From positions 186,001 to 250,000 of the forward strand of contig JBCAMK010000002.1 of the NCBI GenBank assembly GCA_038503065.1: a DNA stretch of 64,000 nt. Reading direction: 5' to 3'. Source of the stretch: Paragyromitra xinjiangensis (Eukaryota > Ascomycota > Pezizomycetes > Pezizales > Discinaceae). Of this stretch, positions 35,303 to 44,678 are shown in pieces (position 1 is the first letter of the stretch; the number at the start of each line of letters is the position of its first letter). Made by a program: the position numbers and the translations under genes. The notes below the pieces were generated by a model that did not search any database, was not told the DNA's origin, and saw only the letters and a list, made by a program, of their open reading frames with translations.

Positions 35303-38300
35303 AGGGTAATTCAATTATGTTTTTTATATCTTGTTTTTATGGGCTTTCTTTCCTTTCATTGGTCTTTCCTTGTGTGAAACCATATGGGAGGGATGGAATC
35401 GGGGGAGTAGAAATGTTTGTGGGAGGGGGCTTTTGGTAGCTATTGGCGTTTGTTTTTTTTTGGTTTAATGTACGGTTGGGAGGGAGATGACTGTTTATTT
35501 ATTAGCTTTGGTGCACATATGAACGAAAAAATACTCCAGAGGAGAACATCTTTATCTTTTATCGCGGGTTCAGTGGAGAGACCCTTCTAGCGCTGACAAA
35601 GCTGGTATCGTGCACGTGCCAGTGCGGAAGTATCGGCATCAGGATCATGGTTTCAATCAAGCACAGACATACATGTCTCAAGAGGTTACCAGTCTAGGTT
35701 ATGTGTCCGCATTCTGGGTTTGGGTTTGATTGATCTTCCCGGGCACGTAAGACCTTCTATTGATAGTGATTTCTCATCATTTCTGCCCCCGTATCACGGG
35801 CAAGGGGTTTCCTTCAGACACAAGCCACATTTGGGTTATATATCAGACCATTCCTTCCCCTGGTGGAATCAGGAATAACATTGAATACTCTGTAAACCAC
35901 CTTTTTAATGTCAAGCCTTATATTGTACTACCTGATCGGAAATTAACACACCCAATAAAACAAATTTCAGAAAATGGATCTGGGAATCAGCCTAAGTGTC
36001 CGTGTCCGTGCGCCTAATTAGGTCACGAGCGCCACTGCGAGCGGTTGTGTCTCCAAACTTTATTCTAACCTCTTAAGAGTGGTAGTACTTAGAATGCGGA
36101 CGCGTGGTTGACTGGGCTCACGAAATCTCCACCATTAAACGCCTCAAAAGATGTATCATAGCGTCAAGGGTGGGTGATCGTGGGGGTTGGACTTTGGGGG
36201 CGTAACAGTTGGTGGTTTGTGGGCATGCGCAGTTGACCGGGGTGGGTGTTGCAAATCGAACACTGCGAAGTGGGGAAATGATCACTCATCCGTTTCTTAG
36301 AAGTGGTGTGATATGTTGGTTTTTTAACTTCCATTAAAACGTAGCTGACAGATCTTGGTCGAATGGCTTTAACCGGACGTTGGTGTTATCAAGTAAGTAG
36401 AATTTATCGCAGGTTGGAGCTAACTTCGACTACATCCGATCGGTAATCCCCTCCACTCTATAGGATTTGTTCCATCTATAGGTAAATATTTATTTCCAGA
36501 GGTGTGAGTGTAGCCTAGATGTCCACCTAGCCTTCTTTTAGATCGACCTCGAATCTAAGCTCTCGAATATTCTAATTTTCCGTTCCCGATCGGATACTCC
36601 ACTACCTGTAATAGAAAATAGTTAATCCCAGCACATCTATAAATTCCATTTTCAGTGATAAATACCAATTAAACATATGCTCTTCAATATCTCTCTCCTT
36701 GAGTACTACCTCATCCAACTTTACGTAGAATAATCCAGCAGTACTTCCTCTTGATAGAATAGAGAATCGTGATTGGTCTTAATGTTTCGTGCGGTCGAGA
36801 CCTACGATAAATTCCGCCTTAGCCCGAAAGGCTCCGTCGATGGAGACAGCAGCTGACGTGGTTAGGAAGAGTGAGACGGGGGAATCATCGGTTTAGTCGT
36901 GCAATCGCTTGAAATAATATAACCTATATCTCAGTTCTGTACTGATCCCGAAAGCTGTTCTAATATTGCTTGACTGGGACCCGCAATGTGGATTGTGGGT
37001 CGCTTCACTTTTCCACTCCTTGTGTAGCTTGTGCTGGACAGCATGTTTTCGGATGGGGGTTTGCACGCGATATTGTGGTGTTCCCACAATATGTATGTCC
37101 ACACGTTGGGTTTATTTCTACCAGCCTTAAACCTGCAGGTTTAATGGAGTGAAATAATGCCGTATCCAATACTTCTGCGAGAACCCACTGAATAGAGTTT
37201 TTTGACAACCAATGCCGTACACGAAATCAAGTGGTTGTCACGTAGCCATAGGGCATGCTCGGGGACTCTGAATATTGGTTTCTAAGCGACCTAGCTCGCT
37301 GTGAATTAGGCCGAAAAAGGTTTTGGGGTTTCACTTCGTGAATGACCTCCATCCAGTGGCACGGGATTGAGTCTAACGTGATGATGAGATGGAAGGTAGT
37401 TTATCTTGGACCCGGTGGATTGCCATGTTTTGGTTGGGAAGTGTGGTGGGGTTTTGAAGAGGTTGGTTGGCTCATGAGGGTAGGATCTTATCGTTGGGTG
37501 GTTGGTGAATAGTTCTTGTCCGGCTGCTTTTTGGATGGTTGGTTGGTGTGGTTGATGGTAAATGAGTCTGTATTTTGTTTGCAGCGTATGGGTTGGGTTG
37601 AGTTAGGTTTCTTGACTAATGTTGCCGTGTGGGGCTCTGGGATGCTGCTGCGAGTAATGGTTTTTGAGGATGAAGCTTCAGGGAGTCGCATGAAGGTATA
37701 GGTCGTAAGTGGTTTAATACATGTTGTTTAGGTGGTGCTTCTGGTATTGCTAGAATGTAGCTGGCAGGTCTGTCGTATAGTTTTTTGTGTATTGAGACTA
37801 GGCGTGGGCTGGTGTTTAAGTAATGATATCGACCGGGGGAGTTGGTGGGGAGTTGGTGAATGAGATGTGTTGATATTCTTTAAATATTTTGTGTGTTGTG
37901 TGTCTTTGATGGTGTGTGGGGTGTGCTGTATAGTGAATAAAGAGGGCTGCATGTTTTTGAGTGTCCGGGAAATAAGAAAGAGAGTGATAGAGCTGGTGGA
38001 TAGGTTTGGTGGAAGTAATGCGCTCATCCATAACGCTAGGGAGTATTGAGGGAATGATATTTCCTCTCGTTATCTTCTTTGTGGCTGTTTGCGCGGTAGG
38101 ATATTGTGTGGTGTAGTGAAACATGCTACGGTAGTCATTGCTTTTCTGTGGTGAAAACTAGAATGGGTAGGTTCTCTGTAGCGCGGGTAGCTAGTGACAT
38201 CTTGTGGATGTTTGCGGTTCGTAGTTCGTGATTTGTTTGAATGAGAGACTGGGAAATGGCGGGTTGGATGGTTGGTCTTTGTTCGTGTGGTGGATATGTA

Positions 38301-39144
38301 TGCATGTAGGATTGGGATGATGTCTTTTCTGTCTAGTTCGTGGTGGAGGTTTAAAGAATTTCGTTGGGTGTGAATATGAATTAATTTCTGTTTGAATGTA
38401 GGAGGTTGTGGGGCAGCTGTGGTGGAAGGAGGAAAGAAGAGAGACGAAAGGAATTTAGAAGCTGGTGGGGTTTGTTGCAGTCTTTGTGTGCTGCCTGCTT
38501 ACAAACATGGCCATTCTATGTGTTGGTCTGGTCCGTCCCATTGAATGTCTTTTCTTTGAACCCTTTGATGGAAAGATTAGATTAGTCCTTCGATGCATGC
38601 TGATAGCTGCGTACAAGGAAGGAAATGACAGCAGGTTAAATTCCTACGTATCTTGATTCTCTAGCTCTCTTCAGGTTCCTCATAGCGATTAAACGAATCC
38701 CTGCTGGCTGGAGAAAACGGTAAATTCATCTATCCGTCAAGCGCAGAGGAATCTAGAGCTCTATGAATAGTTTCTACACTAGCTAGAGTCCACAAATCTA
38801 AGAAAACAACCCATCTTACTATAGAGAGTCTATTCCACACTCCCGAACTGTGACCAACCGCCAAAACTACCTTCCATCCCAAACCCAGAGTCTTCACTAA
38901 ACACTGTTTTTTTCTGACGTCTCAACCTAGAACCGTAGGTTCGACAATGTGTCCTCCTAAGAAAGTCGAAAGCGTCATTGTGCATCCCTCTTAAGAGTGC
39001 ATAACCCACTTCCAATCACCACCCATCACTCGCAAAACTTGGCACGGAACATCCCATCTTGGCAAAAACTTTTCTGCGGCTCAACCTTAAACCCCAAACA
39101 ACCACACAATCCACCTCACCACCCCACCACCCCCACCAACCTCA
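35303..39144. other. Gene-poor region with a strand-asymmetric G+T tract
   Basis: No gene is supported in 3.8 kb. 35.3-37.3 kb is ordinary, AT-rich non-coding DNA. A G+T-rich, C-poor tract follows (listed separately). The last 250 bases turn C/A-rich and form the ROK1 promoter, ending in runs such as CACCCCACCACCCCCACC just before the ATG. Confidence 0.5.
37380..38460. other. C-poor, G+T-rich tract about 1 kb long
   Basis: Counts by hand: 37501-37560 has 49 of 60 bases G or T with 5 C; 37861-37920 has 49 of 60 with 2 C; 38221-38280 has 45 of 60 with 4 C. TTGG and GTGTG words recur without a fixed period. No coding function is visible on either strand. It is a compositional feature rather than a known element. 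Confidence 0.65.
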
Positions 39145-41067
39145 ATGGCAGACATCTTCCGCCTCCTCTCGCGCTCCACCTCCTTCGCCAAAGGTGCCTC
39201 TGGCGGCTCCAACATCCGAAAACCCACAGCGCCCAGTCCCAAGAAACGTAAATCCAACGATGCAATACCGAAAGAACTCGACTTCTTCAGCATGGGAAAC
39301 TCGGAACCCAAGACTGAGGCCGAGAAGAAGCGGAAACGGACTGAAGGGGACGATAGCGATGTTTCGATGGAGGGCTCAGACGGAGGACCAGACGAAGTGG
39401 AAGATGTAGGACCGGTGTTGGAGAGTGAAGATGATATTAGGAAGGTGCTTTGGGAGCATAAACTCAAATTCACGGTTCTGTCAGGTCCGCAGAAAAATAC
39501 TGGAGGTACTGAAGAAGCTGGGGGGTTGAAGAAAAAGAAAAAGAAGAAGCAACAGCAGTCGGTGCTTATCCCGCCGCTGACGTCGTTCAGCCAGCTTCGC
39601 TCCGCGAAACATGGGTATGCGCTTTCGAAGAGGGTTTATGAGAATATTCTACGACAGGGGTATACAGCGCCGACGGAGGTGCAGATGGGTGCGTTGTCGG
39701 TGTTGATGAGGAAGGGTGGAGTGGCCGGGTTGGGGTCTGGGGATGTGGATTTGTTGACGTGTGCGCCGACGGGGAGTGGGAAGACGCTAGCTTATGTTGT
39801 TCCGCTGCTTGATTGGATTCTTGCAGGGCGAAAGAAGGGAGAGGGGGAGAAGGGAGTTAAGGCGGTTATTCTAGCGCCTACTAAGGAGCTTGCTGGGCAG
39901 ATTGTTAATGAGATTAAGAAACTGTCAGTTGGGACTGGTGTGAAGGTCTCACTCATGAGGAAGGGAATGGCTGCGACATCAACTAAAGGAGAGAACGCCG
40001 GTATTCACATCAAGAGCGATATCCTAGTATCAACACCACTACTCCTCCTGCACGCCATCGAAAGCGAAGAAGGAAACCGAGAATTCAACAAAGTCCAACG
40101 ACTAGTCCTAGACGAAGCCGACGTCCTCCTCGACGAGCTCTTCCGCTCCCAAACCCTCGGCATCTGGAACTCCCTCCAAAAAACCTCCCCAAACCTCCGA
40201 ACCAGTCTCTGGAGCGCAACCATCAGCAGCGGCACCGAAGAGCTCGCCCAAACATTAATGAACCCCTCTAACCCCACCCCCACAACAACCCTCCGCCTCA
40301 TCGTCGGCCTTAAAGACACCGCCATCCCAACAGTCCACCAAACCCTCCTCTACACCGCCACCGAACCCGGCAAACTCCTCGCCCTCCGCCAACTCTTCAC
40401 CACCTCCCTCCACCCCCCCGCTCTAATCTTCGTCCAATCCATTCCCCGCGCGCAAGCCCTCTACAACGAGATCCTCTACGACCTCCCCACCCCCGGCCGC
40501 ATCGCAGTCCTACACGCATCACTAACCGACACCGCCCGCGAAGACGTCATGGACCGATTCCGACGCGGCGAGATCTGGGTCCTCATCACAACGGACCTAC
40601 TAGCGCGGGGGGTCGACTTCCGGGGCGTTAGGCTTGTGGTTAATTATGATATCCCTACGACTGTTGTGGCGTATATCCACCGTGTTGGCCGTACCGGCCG
40701 CGCAGGGAGAGAGGGTGGCGAGGCGGTCACGTATTATACTAAGGAGGATATAGGGTATGTTAAGGGTATTGCGAACGTGATTTCTGTTGCGCAGAAGATG
40801 GGGGGTGAGGGTGGTGGGGTGCAGAAGTGGTTGTTGGATGCGTTGCCGAAGACGAGTAGGAGGGAGAGGAAACAGTTGAAGATGCATGGTGTGAAGGCGA
40901 GGAGTAGGGATGGGGCGAAGGGGAGGATTAGTACGAAGAGTGGGTATGAGAGGCAGAGGGCAGATGCGAAGAGGGGGGCGGTGGAGGCGAGTAAGAGGAG
41001 GAAGGTGGCGGAGGTGGAGGGGAGTGATGGGGATGATGGGGAGGAGTTTATGGGGATTGAGGAGTAG
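39145..41067 (+). CDS. ROK1: DEAD-box RNA helicase Rok1 (DDX52)
   Basis: ATP-dependent RNA helicase of 18S rRNA processing; in yeast it releases snR30 from pre-ribosomes. Intronless, 640 residues. The N-terminus is basic with KKKRKSN-type segments. The family opening IPPLTSFSQLRS leads into the Q-motif region YTAPTEVQ. Helicase motifs: I APTGSGKT (about 207-214), Ia APTKELAGQ, II DEAD (about 323-326), III SAT (about 357), V TTDLLARGVDF, VI HRVGRTGR (about 512-519). The tail is Lys/Arg-rich, then acidic, ending EFMGIEE. The context YDIPTTVVAYIHRVGRTGRA is typical of Rok1/DDX52 rather than other DEAD proteins. The plus-strand G/C skew reverses twice inside the gene, near 40010 and 40605, without breaking the frame. 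Confidence 0.95.
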   Translation: MADIFRLLSRSTSFAKGASGGSNIRKPTAPSPKKRKSNDAIPKELDFFSMGNSEPKTEAEKKRKRTEGDDSDVSMEGSDGGPDEVEDVGPVLESEDDIRKVLWEHKLKFTVLSGPQKNTGGTEEAGGLKKKKKKKQQQSVLIPPLTSFSQLRSAKHGYALSKRVYENILRQGYTAPTEVQMGALSVLMRKGGVAGLGSGDVDLLTCAPTGSGKTLAYVVPLLDWILAGRKKGEGEKGVKAVILAPTKELAGQIVNEIKKLSVGTGVKVSLMRKGMAATSTKGENAGIHIKSDILVSTPLLLLHAIESEEGNREFNKVQRLVLDEADVLLDELFRSQTLGIWNSLQKTSPNLRTSLWSATISSGTEELAQTLMNPSNPTPTTTLRLIVGLKDTAIPTVHQTLLYTATEPGKLLALRQLFTTSLHPPALIFVQSIPRAQALYNEILYDLPTPGRIAVLHASLTDTAREDVMDRFRRGEIWVLITTDLLARGVDFRGVRLVVNYDIPTTVVAYIHRVGRTGRAGREGGEAVTYYTKEDIGYVKGIANVISVAQKMGGEGGGVQKWLLDALPKTSRRERKQLKMHGVKARSRDGAKGRISTKSGYERQRADAKRGAVEASKRRKVAEVEGSDGDDGEEFMGIEE

Positions 41068-41358
41068 GGTTGTAATATAGTTAAAAGTTTTTTTTGGGGG
41101 GGTTTTGATTGCCCCTGGTAATTTAAAGAATTGCTAAATGATAGACCAATGACCTTTTTGCCCTTTTGTGTAGTGTGTATATTTACAAAACTTTTTTTGA
41201 CTGAACCCGATTGCCCTGAAGAAATACCAGAAGAGGAGGGAGATGTGAACACTATATACAGTAATATAGACACCAGAAGCAAGTGAAAAAATAATACCCG
41301 TCATAAAAATGTGAAACACGAACCGTCATTAACAAACCAACCACCCATTACACCAACT
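41068..41358. other. Convergent intergenic spacer ROK1/MGE1
   Basis: About 290 bp between two stop codons facing each other. It must hold both 3' ends. The ROK1 side has a T7G7 run right after the stop; the MGE1 side is A/C-rich on the plus strand. Confidence 0.6.
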
Positions 41359-42192
41359 CTATTTCGGGCTCGCAACGATCCCAACCTTAGCTGCCTACAT
41401 CACCGTCAGTAAACCCCCAACCCACACGGAAGTGGGCCAAACTCACCCTGACAGTCCTCCCATTCAACACAAACCCAGTCTGCTGCACATGGAACACCGT
41501 ATTCGGCTCCTTATCGGGCATAGGTACCTGGAACGTCGCCTCGTGCTTATTCGGATCAAACTGCTCACCCACCGGATCAATCTTCTCCAACCCGTGTTTC
41601 TTCAGCGTATTCAACAAAATCCCCTCCGTCATTTTCAACCCATTGTAGAAATCAACGAGTTCCTTATTTTTCTCCGCGTCAGACCGGGCTTCCTCGGGGA
41701 CCGCGGAGAGTGCTCGGTCGAGGTTGTCGACGGACTCGATCAGGTCTTTGGCGAACTTTTGGATTGCAAAGTCGCGGGCGGCTTTTTTGTCGCGTTCGGT
41801 GCGGTCTTGGAGATTACGGAAGTCGGCTACGGTTCGGGTGAATTTGTCCTATGGAGGTCAGTAGGTGTGAAGGTGGGATGAGGTGGGGTGAGGTGTACTT
41901 TGAAGTCTCTTGCTTCTTCGGTTTTCTTCTCGAGCTCTTTTTGGAGCGTTTCTATGTCTTTCCCGGTTCCGTTTTTGGTGGTGGTGGTGCTGTTTCCGTT
42001 ACTCTTCTCTTCAGGGTTTGGCTCGCTTTCTGTTGGTTTGGTGTCGGGTTCTGCGGTTGTGGATATTGTTCGCCGTGGACGGGCGAGTGAAGGTGCGACT
42101 TGCCATTGCCGGGTAGTAGGGACGAGAGACGATCTCGGAACGGCAGTTCTAGAGAATTGACGGGCCTGCTGGAGGAGTGCTCGACGGAACAT
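41359..42192 (-). CDS. MGE1: Mitochondrial GrpE-type nucleotide exchange factor Mge1
   Basis: Co-chaperone that releases ADP from matrix Hsp70 (Ssc1) during protein import and folding. Exons in transcription order: 42192-41899, 41848-41447, 41394-41359; 243 residues. The N-terminus MFRRALLQQARQFSRTAVPR is an Arg-rich mitochondrial presequence. An acidic, Ser/Thr-rich linker and the long coiled coil (ETLQKELEKKTEEARDFKDK) follow. The GrpE core shows DFRNLQDRTERDKKAARDFA, FAKDLIESVDNLDRAL, and the beta-wing signature FDPNKHEATFQVPMPDKEPN, then TVFHVQQTGFVLNGRTVR. The last exon adds only AAKVGIVASPK, the conserved GrpE ending. It is divergent from the BLOC-1-like gene across 175 bp. Confidence 0.96.
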
Positions 42193-42367
42193 TCTCGGTA
42201 TATCTCAGGGGATGTAGGGGTTGGTGGGGTGGGAATTGGAATGTTTGATGTCGGTGGTGGGCCAGAGTCGACATTAGATAAAATTTTGGACGTGGGGGTG
42301 GGAGGAAAAGGCTTGGCGACGACGTTATAGTGGGTGGGGAGAACTTCAGTTTCGTGTGTATGCATCG
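42193..42367. promoter_or_regulatory. Shared divergent promoter MGE1 / BLOC-1 subunit 2-like
   Basis: Only 175 bp separate the two start codons, which point away from each other. The spacer is G-rich on the plus strand. No TATA box was recognised. Shared regulation is inferred from spacing alone. Confidence 0.65.
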
Positions 42368-42863
42368 ATGGCGGCTCATAAGACTGAGAATAGTGTAAAT
42401 GATGTTTTGGCGGTATGTTTCTTCTACGAGTTTTTTTTATCTACGATGGGTTTGGAAATACTGACGGTTTGTAGAGTCTGGAGAATGTCATACGTGCGGA
42501 TACTGAAGCTACCATTGGGGATCTTGAGCTCCTGAACCGCATCAACCTTCACGCAAAGCAGCGGTATCAGGCTATGGCGAATGCGGCTGAGGGGCTTGGG
42601 ACGGATAGCGAGTATCTAAGTCAGAAATGTATGGCTCTCGGGTTAGGTCTATAGGGCTGTTTGCTGATGTCCGGTTAGATGCGGATATCGACAAGTATAA
42701 GAACCAGGTTGATGTGCTCGACGAGCGTGTTGGTGATCTGGAGGCGGTCGTGAAGGAGCTTGAGGAGTGGACGGGGGAGCTTGGTATGTGTTTTGTGTGC
42801 TTTTACGGGGTGTGTATTGACTGGTGTGTAGAGATTAAGGTCCGGAGGCTGGCGAGGCGTTAG
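42368..42863 (+). CDS. BLOC1S2: BLOC-1 subunit 2-like coiled-coil protein
   Basis: Small helical protein resembling subunit 2 of the endosomal BLOC-1 complex (Pfam BLOC1_2), which acts in endosome maturation and Rab regulation. Four exons: 42368-42412, 42475-42628, 42679-42783, 42832-42863; 111 residues, the size expected of a BLOC-1 subunit. All joins keep frame: DVLA-SLENVI, LSQK-YADIDKY, GEL-EIKVRRL. The sequence is almost entirely heptad-like helix: LELLNRINLHAKQRYQAMAN, then VDVLDERVGDLEAVVKELEE, ending EIKVRRLARR. The YADID...LD..V..LE pattern matches the family as I remember it. The short length makes assignment less sure; another coiled-coil complex subunit is possible. Confidence 0.65.
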
Positions 42864-43536
42864 GGTGGGTATCGAGGCGTTCGGGATATGGGTGGTTTGT
42901 TTTGATATCTTTGTATGGGGAGGGGGTCTCTGCTTCCTGATGCGCACTGTTCTTGATAGGAATTATGGGCTGTCAGTGATATTAATCTATATGCAGTCTT
43001 GATGGCTTTCCTGTAAAGTAATCATTACCCGCGAATAGCTTATCTCGACATGCATGAAGCGATTCTGTGGATTTGGTAAGGCTGCTTGATAAAGGGAATG
43101 AGCACCATCGTTGGGCTAAACCAGAGAAACAATCACCACCAAAGCAGAATCATGGTATGCCTTGAGCAGGGATAAAAAAGCAATCAAACATCCAGCAGGT
43201 GAGATAGAACCCTGCAAATGCGTAGAATGGAAATGATAGCGCGCACATCTTCGCACCAACGATGCGGCTCATAGAAAAGCCAACTAGTGTCGCCGGGCTG
43301 ACTCTTAACAACGGACGACCACCCCACCCACGGCGAGCCCCTCCTCATCAACACCTGTGCAGCCCCACTCCCAGGAACCTCCCGCGCTTCCACCCAACTC
43401 TTGATCGCCCACACCACGGCTTGATTCCTCGCAAACACAACTTCTCGGAACAGCTCTTGCGAAAGAAACACAGGAAGAAAAAAAACCCTCCAGATCCTCA
43501 TATACCCCTAGTCTAGATAGGAAGAAAACACCCAAA
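42864..43536. other. Intergenic: eIF2-alpha promoter
   Basis: 670 bp. G-rich at first, then C/A-rich from about 43190 to the eIF2-alpha start. An 84-codon open frame (43262-43516) ends 20 bp before the start codon and could act as an upstream ORF only if transcription begins before it. Confidence 0.5.
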
Positions 43537-44678
43537 ATGTCGCTCACAAATTGTCGCTACTACCCCGAGAAGTATCCCGAAGTGGATAGCTATGTCATGG
43601 TCAACGTGAAGCAGGTACGTCCATCTAACTCTCACCAGCTATAGCAGCCCATACTAACGAGCGGGAAAAAAATAATCTAGATCGCCGAGATGGGCGCCTA
43701 CGTCAAGCTCCTCGAGTACGACAACATCGATGGCATGATTCTGCTGTCTGAACTGTCCCGAAGACGTATCAGATCCATCCAAAAGCTTATCCGTGTTGGA
43801 CGGAACGAGGTCGTCGTCGTTTTGAGGGTTGATAAAGAGAAAGGTATGAATCCCCCCACTACCGACTAGGATGTTTTTTTTTTCTTCTTCGCCTCCAGGG
43901 TTAGGGTGGGATGGAAATAAATTAAATTACTGATGATGATGGGGGAGGATAGGTTATATCGATCTTTCCAAGCGTCGTGTCTCAGCCGAGGATGTCGTCA
44001 AGTGTGAAGAGAGATTCAACAAGAGCAAGATGGTGCACTCGATCCTGCGACACGTCGCCGAGAAGACGAAGGAGCCTATTGAGCAGCTCTACGAGTCTAT
44101 CGGCTGGCCTCTGATGAAGAAATACGGCCACGCCGTCGACGCCTTCAAGTTCTCCATAACGTGAGTCACCCACCATCCATCCATCTTCTCTTACTAACAA
44201 CCACAGCAACCCCGACGTCTGGGAAGGCATCCAATTCCCCTCCGACGCCGTCCGCACCGAACTAACCACCTACATCTCCAAGCGACTCACCCCACAACCC
44301 ACCAAAGTCCGCGCCGACGTCGAGGTGACCTGTTTCGGGTACGAAGGCATCGACGCCGTCAAAGACTCCCTCCGGAAAGCCGAAGCCAAAAACACCCCCG
44401 AGACCCCCGTCAAGGTCAAGCTCGTCTCCCCACCACTGTATGTCCTCACTAGCCAGTGTCTCGATAAGAACACCGGAATCCAGGTACTCGAGGAGGCCAT
44501 CACCGAAATCCAAACCAGCATTCTGGCTGCCGGTGGAAGCTGTGTCGTCCGTATGGCGCCGAAGGCCGTCACTGAGAACGACGATGCTGAGCTGCAAGCA
44601 TTGATGGATAAGAAGGAGAGAGAGAACCAGGAAGTTTCCGGTGACGAGGACGAGTCGGTTAGCGACGAAGATGTTTGA
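43537..44678 (+). CDS. SUI2: Translation initiation factor eIF2 subunit alpha
   Basis: Regulatory subunit of eIF2, which carries Met-tRNAi to the 40S subunit; phosphorylation by Gcn2 slows eIF2B and triggers the general amino-acid control response. Exons: 43537-43614, 43681-43843, 43953-44160, 44207-44678; 306 residues. The N-terminal S1/OB domain opens [20 protein letters not shown] and contains [12 protein letters not shown]. The Ser of ELSRRR is residue 52 counting Met, the classical Ser51 phosphosite. [15 protein letters not shown] is the Gcn2/K3L-contact motif KGYID. Helical and C-terminal alpha-beta domains follow ([20 protein letters not shown]), ending with an acidic tail [13 protein letters not shown]. 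Everything needed for Gcn2 control is present. Confidence 0.97.

Noticed and set aside
43262..43516. 84-codon frame just upstream of eIF2-alpha as a separate gene or regulatory uORF
   Set aside because: C/A-rich composition is local; no evidence that the transcript starts before it, and the peptide is not recognisable.
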